NCBI GenBank assembly: GCA_024236295.1
Contig: JACKKT010000009.1
Coordinates: forward strand, 62,001 to 126,000
DNA length: 64,000 nt
Source: Kordiimonadaceae bacterium
GTDB taxonomy: Bacteria > Pseudomonadota > Alphaproteobacteria > Sphingomonadales > Emcibacteraceae
Reading direction: 5' to 3'
The notes beneath the pieces were generated by a model, which saw only the letters and a list, made by a program, of their open reading frames with translations, had not been told where the DNA came from and made no database searches. Within the stretch, counting starts at the first letter, position 1. The number at the start of each line of letters is the position of its first letter. Positions 27,589 through 36,987 of this stretch are shown here, in pieces. The position numbers and the translations under genes are program-made.

Positions 27589-29061
27589 ATGGATAATATG
27601 TTTATGAAAAATAAAGTTGCTATTTTCCTCGTTGGATTAATTGCTCTAAATTCGACTGCATCAGCTCAACAATGGGCCGCACCAAATGATGCTGGATTGC
27701 GAAGGGACATTGAACTTCTTAAATCATACAACATTATCTCCGGCCCGTTGAATAGCTGGCCTATCAGTTGGAAACAGATCACGGAAAATATTAATATAGT
27801 TGAAGGAAGTTCTTATCCTACCCATGTAATGAAGGCAATTGATCGGGTTAAAAACAAAATACCAAATAAAGGGTTTCGCGGGTCAATTGTTGCACGATAT
27901 ACCAATGAACCAAACCTCGTACGGGGATTTGGTGATATGCCAAGATCAGATGCAGATTTTTCAGTTTCAGCTGGGTTCACAGAAGAAAAAATTGAAGCCA
28001 ATTTGTCTGTGAATTACAGGAATAATGTATCCAACCATAATGTTAATTTTGATAATTCATATATTGCCACTCATTTGGGAAATTGGTCATTATATGCTGG
28101 AGCAATTGACCGATGGTGGGGACCGGGACAGGAAAATACCTTATTATTAAGCACAAACGCACGGCCGATGATGTCAGCGGGACTTCGGCGAAATAATCCA
28201 AAAGCTTTTAAAACAAAATGGCTCAGCTGGATGGGGCCATGGACTTGGGATATGTTTGTTGCCAACATGGGGGATGACCGCGCAATTCCGAATGCATTGA
28301 TGGCGGGAATGCGCCTCGGTTTTGAACCCATAAAGAATTTTGAAGTAGGACTTTCAAGGACAATGCAGCTCTGTGGACTGGATCGTCCATGCAGTCTGGA
28401 TACTTGGACAAGAGCTTTGATAGCAGTAGGGGATTTAGATAATGGTGCTGGTGCAAAAGAACCAGGAAATCAGCTTGCAAGTATTGATCTGGCATATTCT
28501 ACGAACCTCAATGGTTTAGGATTAAGGCTCTATGCAGAAGGTACTGCAGAAGATCAAAATGTTATTTTGCCTTTTCAGTTTTCAAGATTGGTTGGAGGTA
28601 CATTTTCTAAGCAGGTTGGGGATAATGGTGATAGCATGGCTCTAAATGTTGAATTAAGTGATTCAGGTGATGTAAGAGCATGGTTTTTCGGTCAAAGAAG
28701 AGCAGGGATAATGTACAATCATTCTATTTATCGAACAGGCCATAGGTTTGATGGTCGAACATTAGGCCACAGTTTAGATACTGATAGTAAATTAATTTCC
28801 TTATCTGGAATATATACACTAAGTGATGGTGATGTTTTTAATGTCAAGTTGCATTTTGCTTCAATTAATTGGGATAATACTAATAGGAATATAGTAAGTG
28901 CAAACAAACAAAAATATCAAAGTGTAGAAGTATCTGTTCTAAAAAATATTAATTTTGGCTACTTAGAGGCCAAAATGAATTTCCAGACTAAAGCTAATAC
29001 ATTAACGCAAGGGCTGCTCCCTAAGGTCTCTGGGGAATTGATTTGGAAACTGAGCTTATAA
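27589..29061 (+). CDS. Wzi-like capsule assembly outer-membrane protein
   Basis: 490 residues. Signal peptide ending near A-S-A (about residue 26); starts at 27589, 27598 or 27604 are all possible and none has a strong ribosome site. The body matches the Wzi capsule-assembly family: an N-terminal helical part (L-R-R-D-I-E-L-L), then a beta-barrel with D-R-W-W-G-P-G and M-S-A-G-L-R-R-N. Wzi holds exported capsule on the cell surface. First gene of the export/assembly part of the locus. Confidence 0.82.
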   Translation: MDNMFMKNKVAIFLVGLIALNSTASAQQWAAPNDAGLRRDIELLKSYNIISGPLNSWPISWKQITENINIVEGSSYPTHVMKAIDRVKNKIPNKGFRGSIVARYTNEPNLVRGFGDMPRSDADFSVSAGFTEEKIEANLSVNYRNNVSNHNVNFDNSYIATHLGNWSLYAGAIDRWWGPGQENTLLLSTNARPMMSAGLRRNNPKAFKTKWLSWMGPWTWDMFVANMGDDRAIPNALMAGMRLGFEPIKNFEVGLSRTMQLCGLDRPCSLDTWTRALIAVGDLDNGAGAKEPGNQLASIDLAYSTNLNGLGLRLYAEGTAEDQNVILPFQFSRLVGGTFSKQVGDNGDSMALNVELSDSGDVRAWFFGQRRAGIMYNHSIYRTGHRFDGRTLGHSLDTDSKLISLSGIYTLSDGDVFNVKLHFASINWDNTNRNIVSANKQKYQSVEVSVLKNINFGYLEAKMNFQTKANTLTQGLLPKVSGELIWKLSL

Positions 29062-29145
29062 TTATTGAAATTATTATGTGTTTCCACACGAACTTGTTTA
29101 AATTAAAGTAAAGTAGAAAAAAATGAAGCGTGCGAACATATAAAG

Positions 29146-30072
29146 ATGGAAAAAACAATGATAGAAAACGATGAAATTGACCTGATCGCACTTTGGAAAA
29201 TAGTATGGTCTGCAAAAGTGCATTTAATTTCAATTACTTTATTGTTTGCAATTTTATCAGTTTTATTCGCCTTATATTTGCCAAATATATATAGAGCAGA
29301 CACAACTTTATTTCCAGTTGAGGGATATTCTCAATCTACGGGTGGTGGCTTGGGAGGGGGATTGAAAGACATCGCAAGTCTGGCTGGTGTAAATGTTGGC
29401 TCGAATGAATCTCCCAAAACAGTTTTGGCCCTTGAGTTGCTTGAATCAAGAAAGTTTATAATTGAGTTCATTAATAACCATAAAATCAAACCCACTTTGA
29501 TGGCATTAGAAAAATGGGATAAAGAAACTGGGTCTGAAACTTACAATGAAGAGATTTATAATATTGAAACTAAAAAATGGTTGGTGGATCAAGATACAAA
29601 GCTGAGTTTGGAACCTACAGATTTAAAAACATACGACATTTTTAAAAATAGTTTAATGATTACACCGGATGTGGATTCAAGTGTCGTTAAAGTTTCTTTA
29701 GATTTTATTTCACCGGTAAGATCCAAGGAATGGCTGGATTTGCTTATAAAGGATTTAAATGCAAAAGTTCGCAACGATGATATTGAAATAGCAGACAAAA
29801 GTATAAAATTTCTCGAGCAAAAATTAGAAGAAACTCAAGTTGCAGATATTAGAAGAATATTTTTTAGTTTAATTGAAGAACAGATGAGAAAAAAATTATT
29901 AGCAGAAACCATGGAAGAATACGTATTTAATACAATTGATCCACCTGTTGTTTCTGAGAAGAATGTAAGTCCAAAGAGAGCATTAATATGTATTTTGGGT
30001 ACTTTTCTAGGGGGATTAATAGGGTTGATTTACATTTTTATAAGATACTTATTTGTTAGAGAAAGTAGATAA
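29146..30072 (+). CDS. Wzz-type polysaccharide chain-length determinant
   Basis: 308 residues (ATG 29146; ATG 29158 with GGA 7 nt upstream is equally possible). N-terminal motif I-D-L-I-A-L-W-K, membrane helix about 27-48, a large periplasmic part with helical segments, and a C-terminal membrane helix about 282-302 preceded by P-P-V-V-S-E-K-N-V-S-P-K-R, the Pro-rich Wzz signature. No cytoplasmic tyrosine kinase domain, so Wzz-like rather than full Wzc. Sets polymer length with the Wzy protein. Confidence 0.82.
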   Translation: MEKTMIENDEIDLIALWKIVWSAKVHLISITLLFAILSVLFALYLPNIYRADTTLFPVEGYSQSTGGGLGGGLKDIASLAGVNVGSNESPKTVLALELLESRKFIIEFINNHKIKPTLMALEKWDKETGSETYNEEIYNIETKKWLVDQDTKLSLEPTDLKTYDIFKNSLMITPDVDSSVVKVSLDFISPVRSKEWLDLLIKDLNAKVRNDDIEIADKSIKFLEQKLEETQVADIRRIFFSLIEEQMRKKLLAETMEEYVFNTIDPPVVSEKNVSPKRALICILGTFLGGLIGLIYIFIRYLFVRESR

Positions 30073-30404
30073 TCTAATTTCGGAAGCAAAACTTCCTTTC
30101 CTATTACTTTTTATTATTAAAATGTAAAATGAAGACATTCTGAACCCTCAGACAAAATTCTTTTTGGCGATTAAATTAATGCTTGTCAATTTAAAATTCC
30201 CTTCATTATAAAATAAGATTTAGTGTCGCACTTATTAGAAAGAGTAACATATAAGAAATGTTTGTTTTACAATTGGTTGATAGATTGGTTGCCAATATTT
30301 ATTATCTTTTCAATTGCTACTGTTTAATAGTTATACTAAATCTATAACAGTTTTTATAATTGGTTATCTGAACCTAATTCAAAATTACCCTATAGGATAA
30401 AAAA
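30073..30404. other. 332-nt stretch without a gene
   Basis: No open frame with gene-like composition was seen on either strand. It contains a weak 5-bp hairpin near 30078 and the promoter-like pair described next. Probably the regulatory space before the sugar-nucleotide genes. Confidence 0.5.
30277..30305 (+). promoter_or_regulatory. Putative promoter of the sugar-nucleotide genes
   Basis: TTGATA at 30277-30282, 17-nt spacer, TATTAT at 30300-30305, 99 nt before the aminotransferase start codon. Very AT-rich surroundings make chance matches likely. Confidence 0.4.
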
Positions 30405-31526
30405 ATGAATTTCATTGATTTATTAGAACAGCGTAGATTTCTAGGCGAAAATATTGATAAGGCTGTGATGTCTGTAGTAAACAGTGGAAAATATATTATG
30501 GGTCCGGAGGTGGAAGAATTAGAAAAACAACTTGCAGATTTTAGTAATGTTAAGCACGTAATAGCAAATTCTAGTGGAACGGATGCATTACTATTACCTT
30601 TGATGGCATGGGGGATTGGAAAAGGCGATTCTGTTTTGGTTCCTGCCTTTACATTTGTTGCAACAGCTGAAGTAGTTGCTCTAACCGGGGCAACACCAAT
30701 TTTTTGTGATATTGATACTAGGACTTATAATCTTGATGTTGAAAGTGTAAAAGAGGCACTTAAAAAGTCATCTAGTTTAGGACTTAATGCAAAAGCTATC
30801 ATGCCAGTCGACTTGTTTGGATTGCCTGCAGATTTTGATCCGATCATAGAAATAGCCAAAAAACATTCATTATTGGTGCTGGATGATGCGTGTCAAGGTT
30901 ATGGGGGTGTTTATAAAGGTAAAAAAATTGGGTCAATTGGTGATGCAGCTGCAACCAGTTTTTTCCCTGCTAAACCACTTGGGTGCTATGGTGATGGTGG
31001 GGCAACTTTTACAAATGATAGCGAATTATATGAAAAAATGCTATCTATAAGAGTTCATGGCCAGGGAGAAAACCGTTATCATAATGTGAGAATTGGTTTA
31101 AATGCCCGCATGGATACAATTCAAGCTGCAATATTGTTGCAAAAATTAGCAATTTTTCCTGAAGAGCTTAAAAAACGGGATGAAGTGGCTAAGAAATATA
31201 ACAAGGCTTTTGAAAAATTGGCGATTACGCCTGTCTTGCCAGAAGGGTATTTCTCGTCATGGGCACAATATACATTATGCATTCCTAAAGGTGAAAGGGA
31301 AAGAGTTATTAAGGCGTTGACTGAGTGCGGTATTCCTACTGCCATTTATTATCCAATTCCATTACATAAACAACCGGGATACGCCCATTTTCCTTCCGCA
31401 TCTGATGAATTGCCTGTATCCGAAGATTTGTGTGATCGTGTTTTCAGTCTTCCAATGCACCCATATTTGGATGATATTACTCAGCAAAGAGTAATTGATG
31501 CTGTTACGTCCATACTTGGAGAATAG
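30405..31526 (+). CDS. DegT/DnrJ/EryC1/StrS sugar aminotransferase (WbpE/GnnB-like)
   Basis: 373 residues, PLP enzyme that puts an amino group on a nucleotide-activated keto sugar. The PLP lysine is Lys190 in F-F-P-A-K-P-L-G with the following G-D-G-G-A; D-D-A-C-Q-G-Y-G-G holds the cofactor Asp. The next two genes encode a WbpD-like acetyltransferase and a Gfo/Idh dehydrogenase, the trio that builds 3-amino or 3-acetamido sugars from UDP-GlcNAc or its uronate. Starts after AGGATAAAAAA. Confidence 0.9.
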   Translation: MNFIDLLEQRRFLGENIDKAVMSVVNSGKYIMGPEVEELEKQLADFSNVKHVIANSSGTDALLLPLMAWGIGKGDSVLVPAFTFVATAEVVALTGATPIFCDIDTRTYNLDVESVKEALKKSSSLGLNAKAIMPVDLFGLPADFDPIIEIAKKHSLLVLDDACQGYGGVYKGKKIGSIGDAAATSFFPAKPLGCYGDGGATFTNDSELYEKMLSIRVHGQGENRYHNVRIGLNARMDTIQAAILLQKLAIFPEELKKRDEVAKKYNKAFEKLAITPVLPEGYFSSWAQYTLCIPKGERERVIKALTECGIPTAIYYPIPLHKQPGYAHFPSASDELPVSEDLCDRVFSLPMHPYLDDITQQRVIDAVTSILGE

Positions 31527-31531
31527 TTGGT

Positions 31532-32074
31532 ATGAGAAACAAAGGGGTTTACATACACGCTACTGCGGAAGTACATGAGAGTTCAAAAATTGGCGATGGT
31601 TCAATGATTTGGAATTGGTCAAAGGTACGTGAGGATGTGACAATTGGTAAGAATTGCATCATTGGGCAATGTTGTTACATTGATTTTGCTGTAATCTTAG
31701 GAAATCGGTGTAAAGTGCAAAACGGAGTTTCTCTCTACAACGGTCTCACTGTTGGGGATGATGTTTTTATTGGCCCAAATGCGACATTTACAAATGATTT
31801 ACGTCCAAGAGCACATAACAAAGATTGGAAAATTAGCAAAACAATAGTTCTTGACGGAGCTAGTATTGGTGCAAATTCGACAATAGTTTGCGGGATTACA
31901 CTCGGAAAAAACTGTATGGTAGCGGCTGGGTCTGTTGTTACAAAAGATGTTCCGGATCATGCCTTAGTAATGGGGCAGCCGGCACGAATTGTTGACTTTG
32001 TAAATAGAAGCGGCGCTAGGCTAAAATGTGGTCCTACTGGTCGTTTGCCGGAGCCAGAAATATTAAATAGATAA
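31532..32074 (+). CDS. WbpD/WlbB-like N-acetyltransferase (left-handed beta helix)
   Basis: 180 residues made of hexapeptide repeats ([LIV]-G-x-x-x-x) from about residue 10 to 150. V-W-N/W-N-W near the start, C-K-V-Q-N-G-V-S-L-Y and F-T-N-D-L-R-P-R-A are close to WbpD/WlbB, which acetylate the 3-amino group of UDP-2-acetamido-3-amino sugars. Between the aminotransferase (5 nt) and the dehydrogenase (13 nt). Confidence 0.85.
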   Translation: MRNKGVYIHATAEVHESSKIGDGSMIWNWSKVREDVTIGKNCIIGQCCYIDFAVILGNRCKVQNGVSLYNGLTVGDDVFIGPNATFTNDLRPRAHNKDWKISKTIVLDGASIGANSTIVCGITLGKNCMVAAGSVVTKDVPDHALVMGQPARIVDFVNRSGARLKCGPTGRLPEPEILNR

Positions 32075-32087
32075 GAGCAAGTAAGCA

Positions 32088-33041
32088 ATGTCTAATGAAA
32101 ATTTAGTTAAAGTCACTATCATTGGCTTAGGGAACATGGGTAAGAACCATTTACGTGTACTTTCCATGTTAAAATCCGTTGAAATACATTATATTTATGA
32201 CATTAACCAAGAAACACTTAACAAGCTGTCAGCGCAGTATGGAGTTAAATCGACAACTGATTTAGATAAGGCCATGTCTGGCGCAGATGCTATTGTTATT
32301 TGCTCGCCGACCAGTTTGCATTTTGAGCATTTCATAAAAGCTTCAAAATATTCCAAGTTTATTTTTGTTGAAAAGCCGTTGGCTCATAGTCTGGAAAAGG
32401 CAAGAAAAATTAATGAAGTCGCTGCGAACAACAGTTTATTCGTTCAAACAGGTTTTATTGAGCGTTTTAATCCCGCGGTTATGGAGTTGAAAAATATAAT
32501 TTCTAAAGATAAGGCTATAAATATTGACCTTACTCGTACAAATAAATTGAGTAGCCGTATTACAGATGTAGATGTGATTTTAGATTTAATGATCCATGAT
32601 ATTGATCTTGCACTATATTTAAATGGTCCTGTTTCAAAAGTGCAGGCATTTGGAACGAAAGAAAATGGATTGGTGGCATTTGCAAGCGCATTTATTATTC
32701 ATGAAAACGGTTCCTTCTCAAGAATACTTGCTAGCAGAATAACGGACAAAAAAATTAGAAGTATTCAAGCGACTTGTGAAAATTCATTTGTTGACAGTGA
32801 TTTACTGAGAAAAGAAATAGTAGTGAGCATGCAAAGTGAAACTCACCAGAACCAAGCTCATCAATATTCGATTTCTTCAATAGAACATCAAGTTGCTCTA
32901 CCACTTCAAGAAGCTTTGTTAGTAGAACTGCAGTCATTTATAAAAAGTTGCCAGGGAGAGAATATTGATGTCCCGGGAGTTAGCGCCGGTGTAGATGCCC
33001 TGATAGTTTGTGAAAAGATTCAGGAACAGATTGTATGTTAA
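32088..33041 (+). CDS. Gfo/Idh/MocA-family sugar dehydrogenase (GnnA/WlbA-like)
   Basis: 317 residues. NAD(P) motif G-L-G-N-M-G (13-18), E-K-P near residue 95 and V-Q-T-G-F-I-E-R-F-N-P around 120, with H-D-I-D in the sugar-binding part (about 177-180). With the neighbours it would oxidise position 3 of UDP-GlcNAc or UDP-GlcNAcA before transamination; which of the two is not readable because no UDP-GlcNAc 6-dehydrogenase (WbpA) is in the window. Overlaps the next gene by 7 nt. Confidence 0.83.
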   Translation: MSNENLVKVTIIGLGNMGKNHLRVLSMLKSVEIHYIYDINQETLNKLSAQYGVKSTTDLDKAMSGADAIVICSPTSLHFEHFIKASKYSKFIFVEKPLAHSLEKARKINEVAANNSLFVQTGFIERFNPAVMELKNIISKDKAINIDLTRTNKLSSRITDVDVILDLMIHDIDLALYLNGPVSKVQAFGTKENGLVAFASAFIIHENGSFSRILASRITDKKIRSIQATCENSFVDSDLLRKEIVVSMQSETHQNQAHQYSISSIEHQVALPLQEALLVELQSFIKSCQGENIDVPGVSAGVDALIVCEKIQEQIVC

Positions 33042-33997
33042 GATCTTCTTTAAAAGGGAAAAATGTTCTTGTAACTGGTGGAGCAGGATTTATAGGAAGT
33101 CATCTTGTTGATGCGATTATAGGCGAAGGTGCCAATGAAGTTATAATTGTTGATAATTTATTTTTAGGAAATGAATTTAATATAGAAAAAGCAGTTTCAA
33201 ATGGAGCAATATTTTATAGGGAAGATATAGAATTTGAGACGTCATTATCTTACATTTTTGAACGCCATGAAATTGATGTTGTTTTTAATTGTGCAACTAA
33301 AGCTTTGAACTATTCTTTTGTAAATCCATCAAATGCGTTTGATACGAATGTGAAAGGTATTCTAAATTTACTTGAACTCCAACGTAAAAGAAAATTTAAA
33401 ACTTTATGTCATTTTTCAACTTCTGAAGTTTATGGTAGTGCAGTTTATGAACCTATGGATGAAAAACATCCAAAAGCACCAACAACAACTTATGCTGCAG
33501 GTAAGGCAGCTGCTGATTTAGCTCTTGAAAGTTATGTCAATATGTTTGATGTAGATGCATTTATTGTTCGTCCCTTTAATAATTATGGCCCAAGACAAAA
33601 CTATAAAGGTTTTATGGCGGGCATTATTCCTATTACTGCTAGACGAATCCTTACGGGTGAATCTGCCCCTGAAATTCATGGTGATGGAACTCAAAGTCGT
33701 GATTTTATTTACGTAAATGATACAGTTCAGGCTGTAATGCTTTTATATAATATTATGAAAAGTGGTGATAGTATTAATATATCCACAGATAATAGTTATA
33801 CGATGAAAGATGTAATAAGCAGAATATGTGATTTTTATCAATATCATGGAGAAATTAACAACAAACCAGCTCGTGGTGCAGATGTATTGTGCCATATCGC
33901 CTGTAATGCAAAAATCAAGTCCATGATCAATTACCACCTCACACCATTTGATAAGGGTTTAGAGGAGACGTTAAACTGGTATAAGAATATATTCTGA
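33035..33997 (+). CDS. NAD-dependent sugar epimerase/dehydratase (extended SDR)
   Basis: 320 residues. Rossmann motif G-G-A-G-F-I-G (15-21), active site S-T-S-E-V-Y-G and the Y-A-A-G-K pair Tyr153/Lys157, then R-P-F-N-N-Y-G-P-R-Q and R-D-F-I-Y-V-N-D, all standard in nucleotide-sugar SDRs. The T-S-E triad resembles GDP-mannose-4,6-dehydratase-like enzymes, so a 4-keto product for the following aminotransferase is likely. Sugar base and product are inference. Confidence 0.85.
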   Translation: MLRSSLKGKNVLVTGGAGFIGSHLVDAIIGEGANEVIIVDNLFLGNEFNIEKAVSNGAIFYREDIEFETSLSYIFERHEIDVVFNCATKALNYSFVNPSNAFDTNVKGILNLLELQRKRKFKTLCHFSTSEVYGSAVYEPMDEKHPKAPTTTYAAGKAAADLALESYVNMFDVDAFIVRPFNNYGPRQNYKGFMAGIIPITARRILTGESAPEIHGDGTQSRDFIYVNDTVQAVMLLYNIMKSGDSINISTDNSYTMKDVISRICDFYQYHGEINNKPARGADVLCHIACNAKIKSMINYHLTPFDKGLEETLNWYKNIF

Positions 33998-34017
33998 ATT
34001 TATAATTTGGAGTTTTT

Positions 34018-35115
34018 ATGAATAAAATTAAACTCATTGAGCCATATATTTCTTTTGAGCAAGTTGAAACAGGACTTCGAGAAATATTCAATTCTGGGCA
34101 ATTCACAAGAGGCCCGAATGTAAAAAAATTTTCTGAAGATTTAAAAAATTATACTGACAGCAACAATGCCTTTTTAGTTACGTCAGCTACAACGGCTTTA
34201 ACCATGTGTCTAAAAACACTTGGTATAGGGTTAGGTGATGAAGTTCTGGTTGCAGATTTTTCATTTCCGGCAACAGCTAATGTTGTGGAAGATTTAGGGG
34301 CAAAGCCAGTTTTTGTTGATGTAAAATGCGATACTTTCAATATGTGTCCTGAAAACTTGAAATCTAAAATTACTGATAAAATTAAAGCTGTAATATTTGT
34401 TGATGCATTTGGAAATCCAAGTGGAATTGATGAAGTAATTTCAATATGTAAGGAAAAAAATATTCCCGTAATAGAAGATGCGGCCTGTGCCATTGGTAGT
34501 AGCATCAATGGTAGGAAAACAGGAAATATTGCTGATTTAACTTGTTTTAGTTTCCATCCGCGTAAATTGCTATGCACAGGCGAAGGGGGAGCAATTTTAA
34601 CTAATTCTGATAAGTATGCAGAGTTTTTAGAAAGTAAATTAATGCACGGAGCAAAAGGCTTGAGGGGTCTTGGCCTAGACTTTGTGACGTATGGCTATAA
34701 TTATCGAATGAGTGAAATCCAGGCATTATTGGGGCATACTCAACTTGTGGAGCTGGATAATATTATTCATGATCGCCAGAAAATGTATAATGAATATAAA
34801 GAATATCTTTTGCCAATTGGGTTTAAGGCACAGAAATGTGACGTAGTATGTGAGCATAATATTCAGTCTGCAGTGTTTATTCTTCCGGAAAGAATTAACC
34901 AGCTAAAATTGGTCAAATATTTAGAAGAAAATAATGTTGAAGCTACATTAGGTACATACTGTTTAAGTGGTACTTCATATTATAAAAATAAATATAATGA
35001 TGTACAGCCTAATGCCTGGTGGTTAGAGAATAATACGATCACTTTGCCTTGCCACACTAACGTGGATGTTGATTATATTTGCGAAATCATTAATAAATTT
35101 TTGAGAACGATTTAA
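34018..35115 (+). CDS. DegT/DnrJ/EryC1/StrS sugar aminotransferase (4-amino type)
   Basis: 365 residues. PLP lysine Lys183 in F-H-P-R-K followed by T-G-E-G-G, and E-D-A-A-C-A-I-G for the cofactor Asp; this variant of the motif is typical of perosamine-type 4-aminotransferases. It follows the SDR by 20 nt and precedes an acyltransferase by 17 nt, making a second, separate amino-sugar module. Predicted to aminate the 4-keto sugar made by the SDR. Confidence 0.87.
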   Translation: MNKIKLIEPYISFEQVETGLREIFNSGQFTRGPNVKKFSEDLKNYTDSNNAFLVTSATTALTMCLKTLGIGLGDEVLVADFSFPATANVVEDLGAKPVFVDVKCDTFNMCPENLKSKITDKIKAVIFVDAFGNPSGIDEVISICKEKNIPVIEDAACAIGSSINGRKTGNIADLTCFSFHPRKLLCTGEGGAILTNSDKYAEFLESKLMHGAKGLRGLGLDFVTYGYNYRMSEIQALLGHTQLVELDNIIHDRQKMYNEYKEYLLPIGFKAQKCDVVCEHNIQSAVFILPERINQLKLVKYLEENNVEATLGTYCLSGTSYYKNKYNDVQPNAWWLENNTITLPCHTNVDVDYICEIINKFLRTI

Positions 35116-35132
35116 CTTTTATAGGCTTTAAA

Positions 35133-35693
35133 ATGGATGATAAAATAATTGAGCGTATAAAATATTTTTATGATCTTAAAGATAATGAATTAATTGAAAT
35201 TCACAATCGAAGTTTACCTTTCCAGGATTCGATTATGGATAGATGGGAAAGGGCTAAAAAATTAAACTTTGGAGATGCTGCAAGTATTTACAATAGCGCA
35301 TTTGTATTTGGAGAGGTAAAAGTTGGTGCAAATACATGGATTGGTCCGAATGTCATGTTAGATGGCAGCGGTGGAATGCTTTCAATAGGTACACATTGTT
35401 CAATATCTACAAACGTTCAGATTTATACTCATGATACAGTATTGAAATCTCTAAGTGGAGGGAGGCTTCCACCTAGGCGGGGGCCTGTGAAAATTGGAGA
35501 TTATTGTTATATTGGTAGTTCTTCTGTAATTTCTCTTGGAGTTAACATTGGAAATCAATGTGTAATAGCAGCTAACAGTTTCGTAAATAGATCTGTGCCG
35601 GACAGATGGATTGTGGGAGGTAGCCCAGCGGTAAAGATTGGAACTGTTAAAATTAAGAATGATGAAATATTATTGGATTATAATGATCGTTAG
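35133..35693 (+). CDS. Left-handed beta-helix acyltransferase
   Basis: 186 residues. An N-terminal helical part (1-45) and then hexapeptide repeats (about 55-165), with I-G-T-H-C-S-I-S and I-Y-T-H-D carrying a catalytic-type His near residue 108, and I-V-G-G-S-P-A at the end. Third gene of the SDR/aminotransferase module, so N-acylation of its amino sugar is likely. Acyl donor unknown. Confidence 0.83.
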   Translation: MDDKIIERIKYFYDLKDNELIEIHNRSLPFQDSIMDRWERAKKLNFGDAASIYNSAFVFGEVKVGANTWIGPNVMLDGSGGMLSIGTHCSISTNVQIYTHDTVLKSLSGGRLPPRRGPVKIGDYCYIGSSSVISLGVNIGNQCVIAANSFVNRSVPDRWIVGGSPAVKIGTVKIKNDEILLDYNDR

Positions 35694-36441
35694 TTAATCA
35701 AAAGAGTTAGCTGAAAATGAAGCATACATTTTACAACTGACCACACAAATTTAATATCTAAAGAAATTGGTAAAGTGATATGTGAATTTGGTCTATCTAA
35801 ATTAATGGTAAAATAAGTATGTAAGCCTTTTTCTTTTAAAAATATTTGTGTACATGCACTGGAATTATCAAGGTATAATGGAAATACCTGTCTCGATCGT
35901 TCGGTTAAACCAATAAAACATTACTTTATTTATTCATTAAATACATCCTTCTGGCCTAGATTCTGATTAAGTTTCAACAGAAAATCATTAAGATGTTACC
36001 TAAAAAAACCGGAAATGGAAAAAATAGATCAGCATAAATGTTATTCAAAAACATATGCACTGAATAATTCATCTTCAAATCTTTTCCGATGCTTTCTGTT
36101 TTTAATAAGCTGGAGCGAGAATTGTAATATGTCGTGCTTAATTACTATATTTAGAACCACCTTTTTTAGTAGTGTCTGATCAAATACTCTATAGAGGAAA
36201 CAGAAGCATAGTAGTTGCAATTGGAGATAGTTACCTTAATGCCGTAGAAGTTTCAATTAAGGAAGAGAGTAACTATTCGGATGTGATAAGTTTATTGTTG
36301 AAAAGTGTTTAAGTAAGATTAAAGTAAGGCTTAGTTTAGAAATAAAAAAAGAGTTGAACTATGAGTAGGTGATCTCGTAGGACAGGAAGAAATATAAATA
36401 AAAGAATATTTTCTTAAATTATAATAAATGAGAATTATTGG
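35694..36441. other. 748-nt stretch without an intact gene, probably decayed
   Basis: Inside a locus where genes otherwise touch or overlap, this stretch has no complete reading frame. Two open frames without a usable start remain: minus strand 35690-35920 (76 codons, tail-to-tail with the acyltransferase stop) and plus strand 36142-36312 (56 codons, with R-G-N-R-S-I-V-V-A-I-G-D). Neither is recognised. They fit gene remnants left by recombination but could be chance in AT-rich DNA. No inverted repeats or transposase motifs were seen. Confidence 0.45.
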
Positions 36442-36984
36442 ATGGCAATTAATCAACATATAAAAAAAATGTTATTAAAAACCATTTTTTTTCGAAGATT
36501 TTATGAAAATGGATATTTGCAAGTTAAGCCATCAATTTTGTTCATTAACTTTATTTTTCAAAGAATATTTCGGGTTTCTTCTGACGCAAAGTTTTCTGTT
36601 CATTATACATCGACTTTCCTCCAGCCTCAAAAAATTACATTTGGTAAAGGTACAGCTAAGAATTTTGCCCGTACACCTGGATTATATATCCAGGCTGGGA
36701 ATTACATCCATTTTGGTAGTAATATTTTGATTGGACCAAATACGGCTATTATTTCAGCAAATCATGATGTCTCAATCCGTAGTAAATGGGCAAAAGATAA
36801 TCCTATTAAAATAGGAGATAACGTTTGGATAGCAGCAAATGTAGTAATTCTGCCGGGGGTTGAGCTAGGTGATAATGTTATAGTAGGCGCCGGAAGCGTA
36901 GTTACGAAATCTTTTAAGAGTAATACTATTATTGCTGGAAACCCTGCAAAAGTTATCCGTCACATTACTAAGGAAGAAGTATAG
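36442..36984 (+). CDS. Hexapeptide-repeat acyltransferase
   Basis: 180 residues. N-terminal 70 residues are basic and partly hydrophobic, then a left-handed beta-helix with S-A-N-H-D (catalytic His about residue 110), I-G-D-N-V-W-I-A-A-N and G-V-E-L-G-D-N, ending A-G-N-P-A-K-V-I-R, the maltose/galactoside O-acetyltransferase-like pattern. Probably acetylates a sugar in the repeat unit. 3 nt before the membrane protein gene. Confidence 0.82.
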   Translation: MAINQHIKKMLLKTIFFRRFYENGYLQVKPSILFINFIFQRIFRVSSDAKFSVHYTSTFLQPQKITFGKGTAKNFARTPGLYIQAGNYIHFGSNILIGPNTAIISANHDVSIRSKWAKDNPIKIGDNVWIAANVVILPGVELGDNVIVGAGSVVTKSFKSNTIIAGNPAKVIRHITKEEV

Positions 36985-36987
36985 CAG

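Noticed and set aside
30073..30404. Hairpin GGAAG-CAAAA-CTTCC as a terminator of the Wzz gene
   Set aside because: Only 5 bp and a short T tail; too weak to call.
35690..35920. Antisense open frame of 76 codons
   Set aside because: No start codon, no recognised family; AT-rich DNA allows this length by chance. Listed only as part of the decayed stretch.
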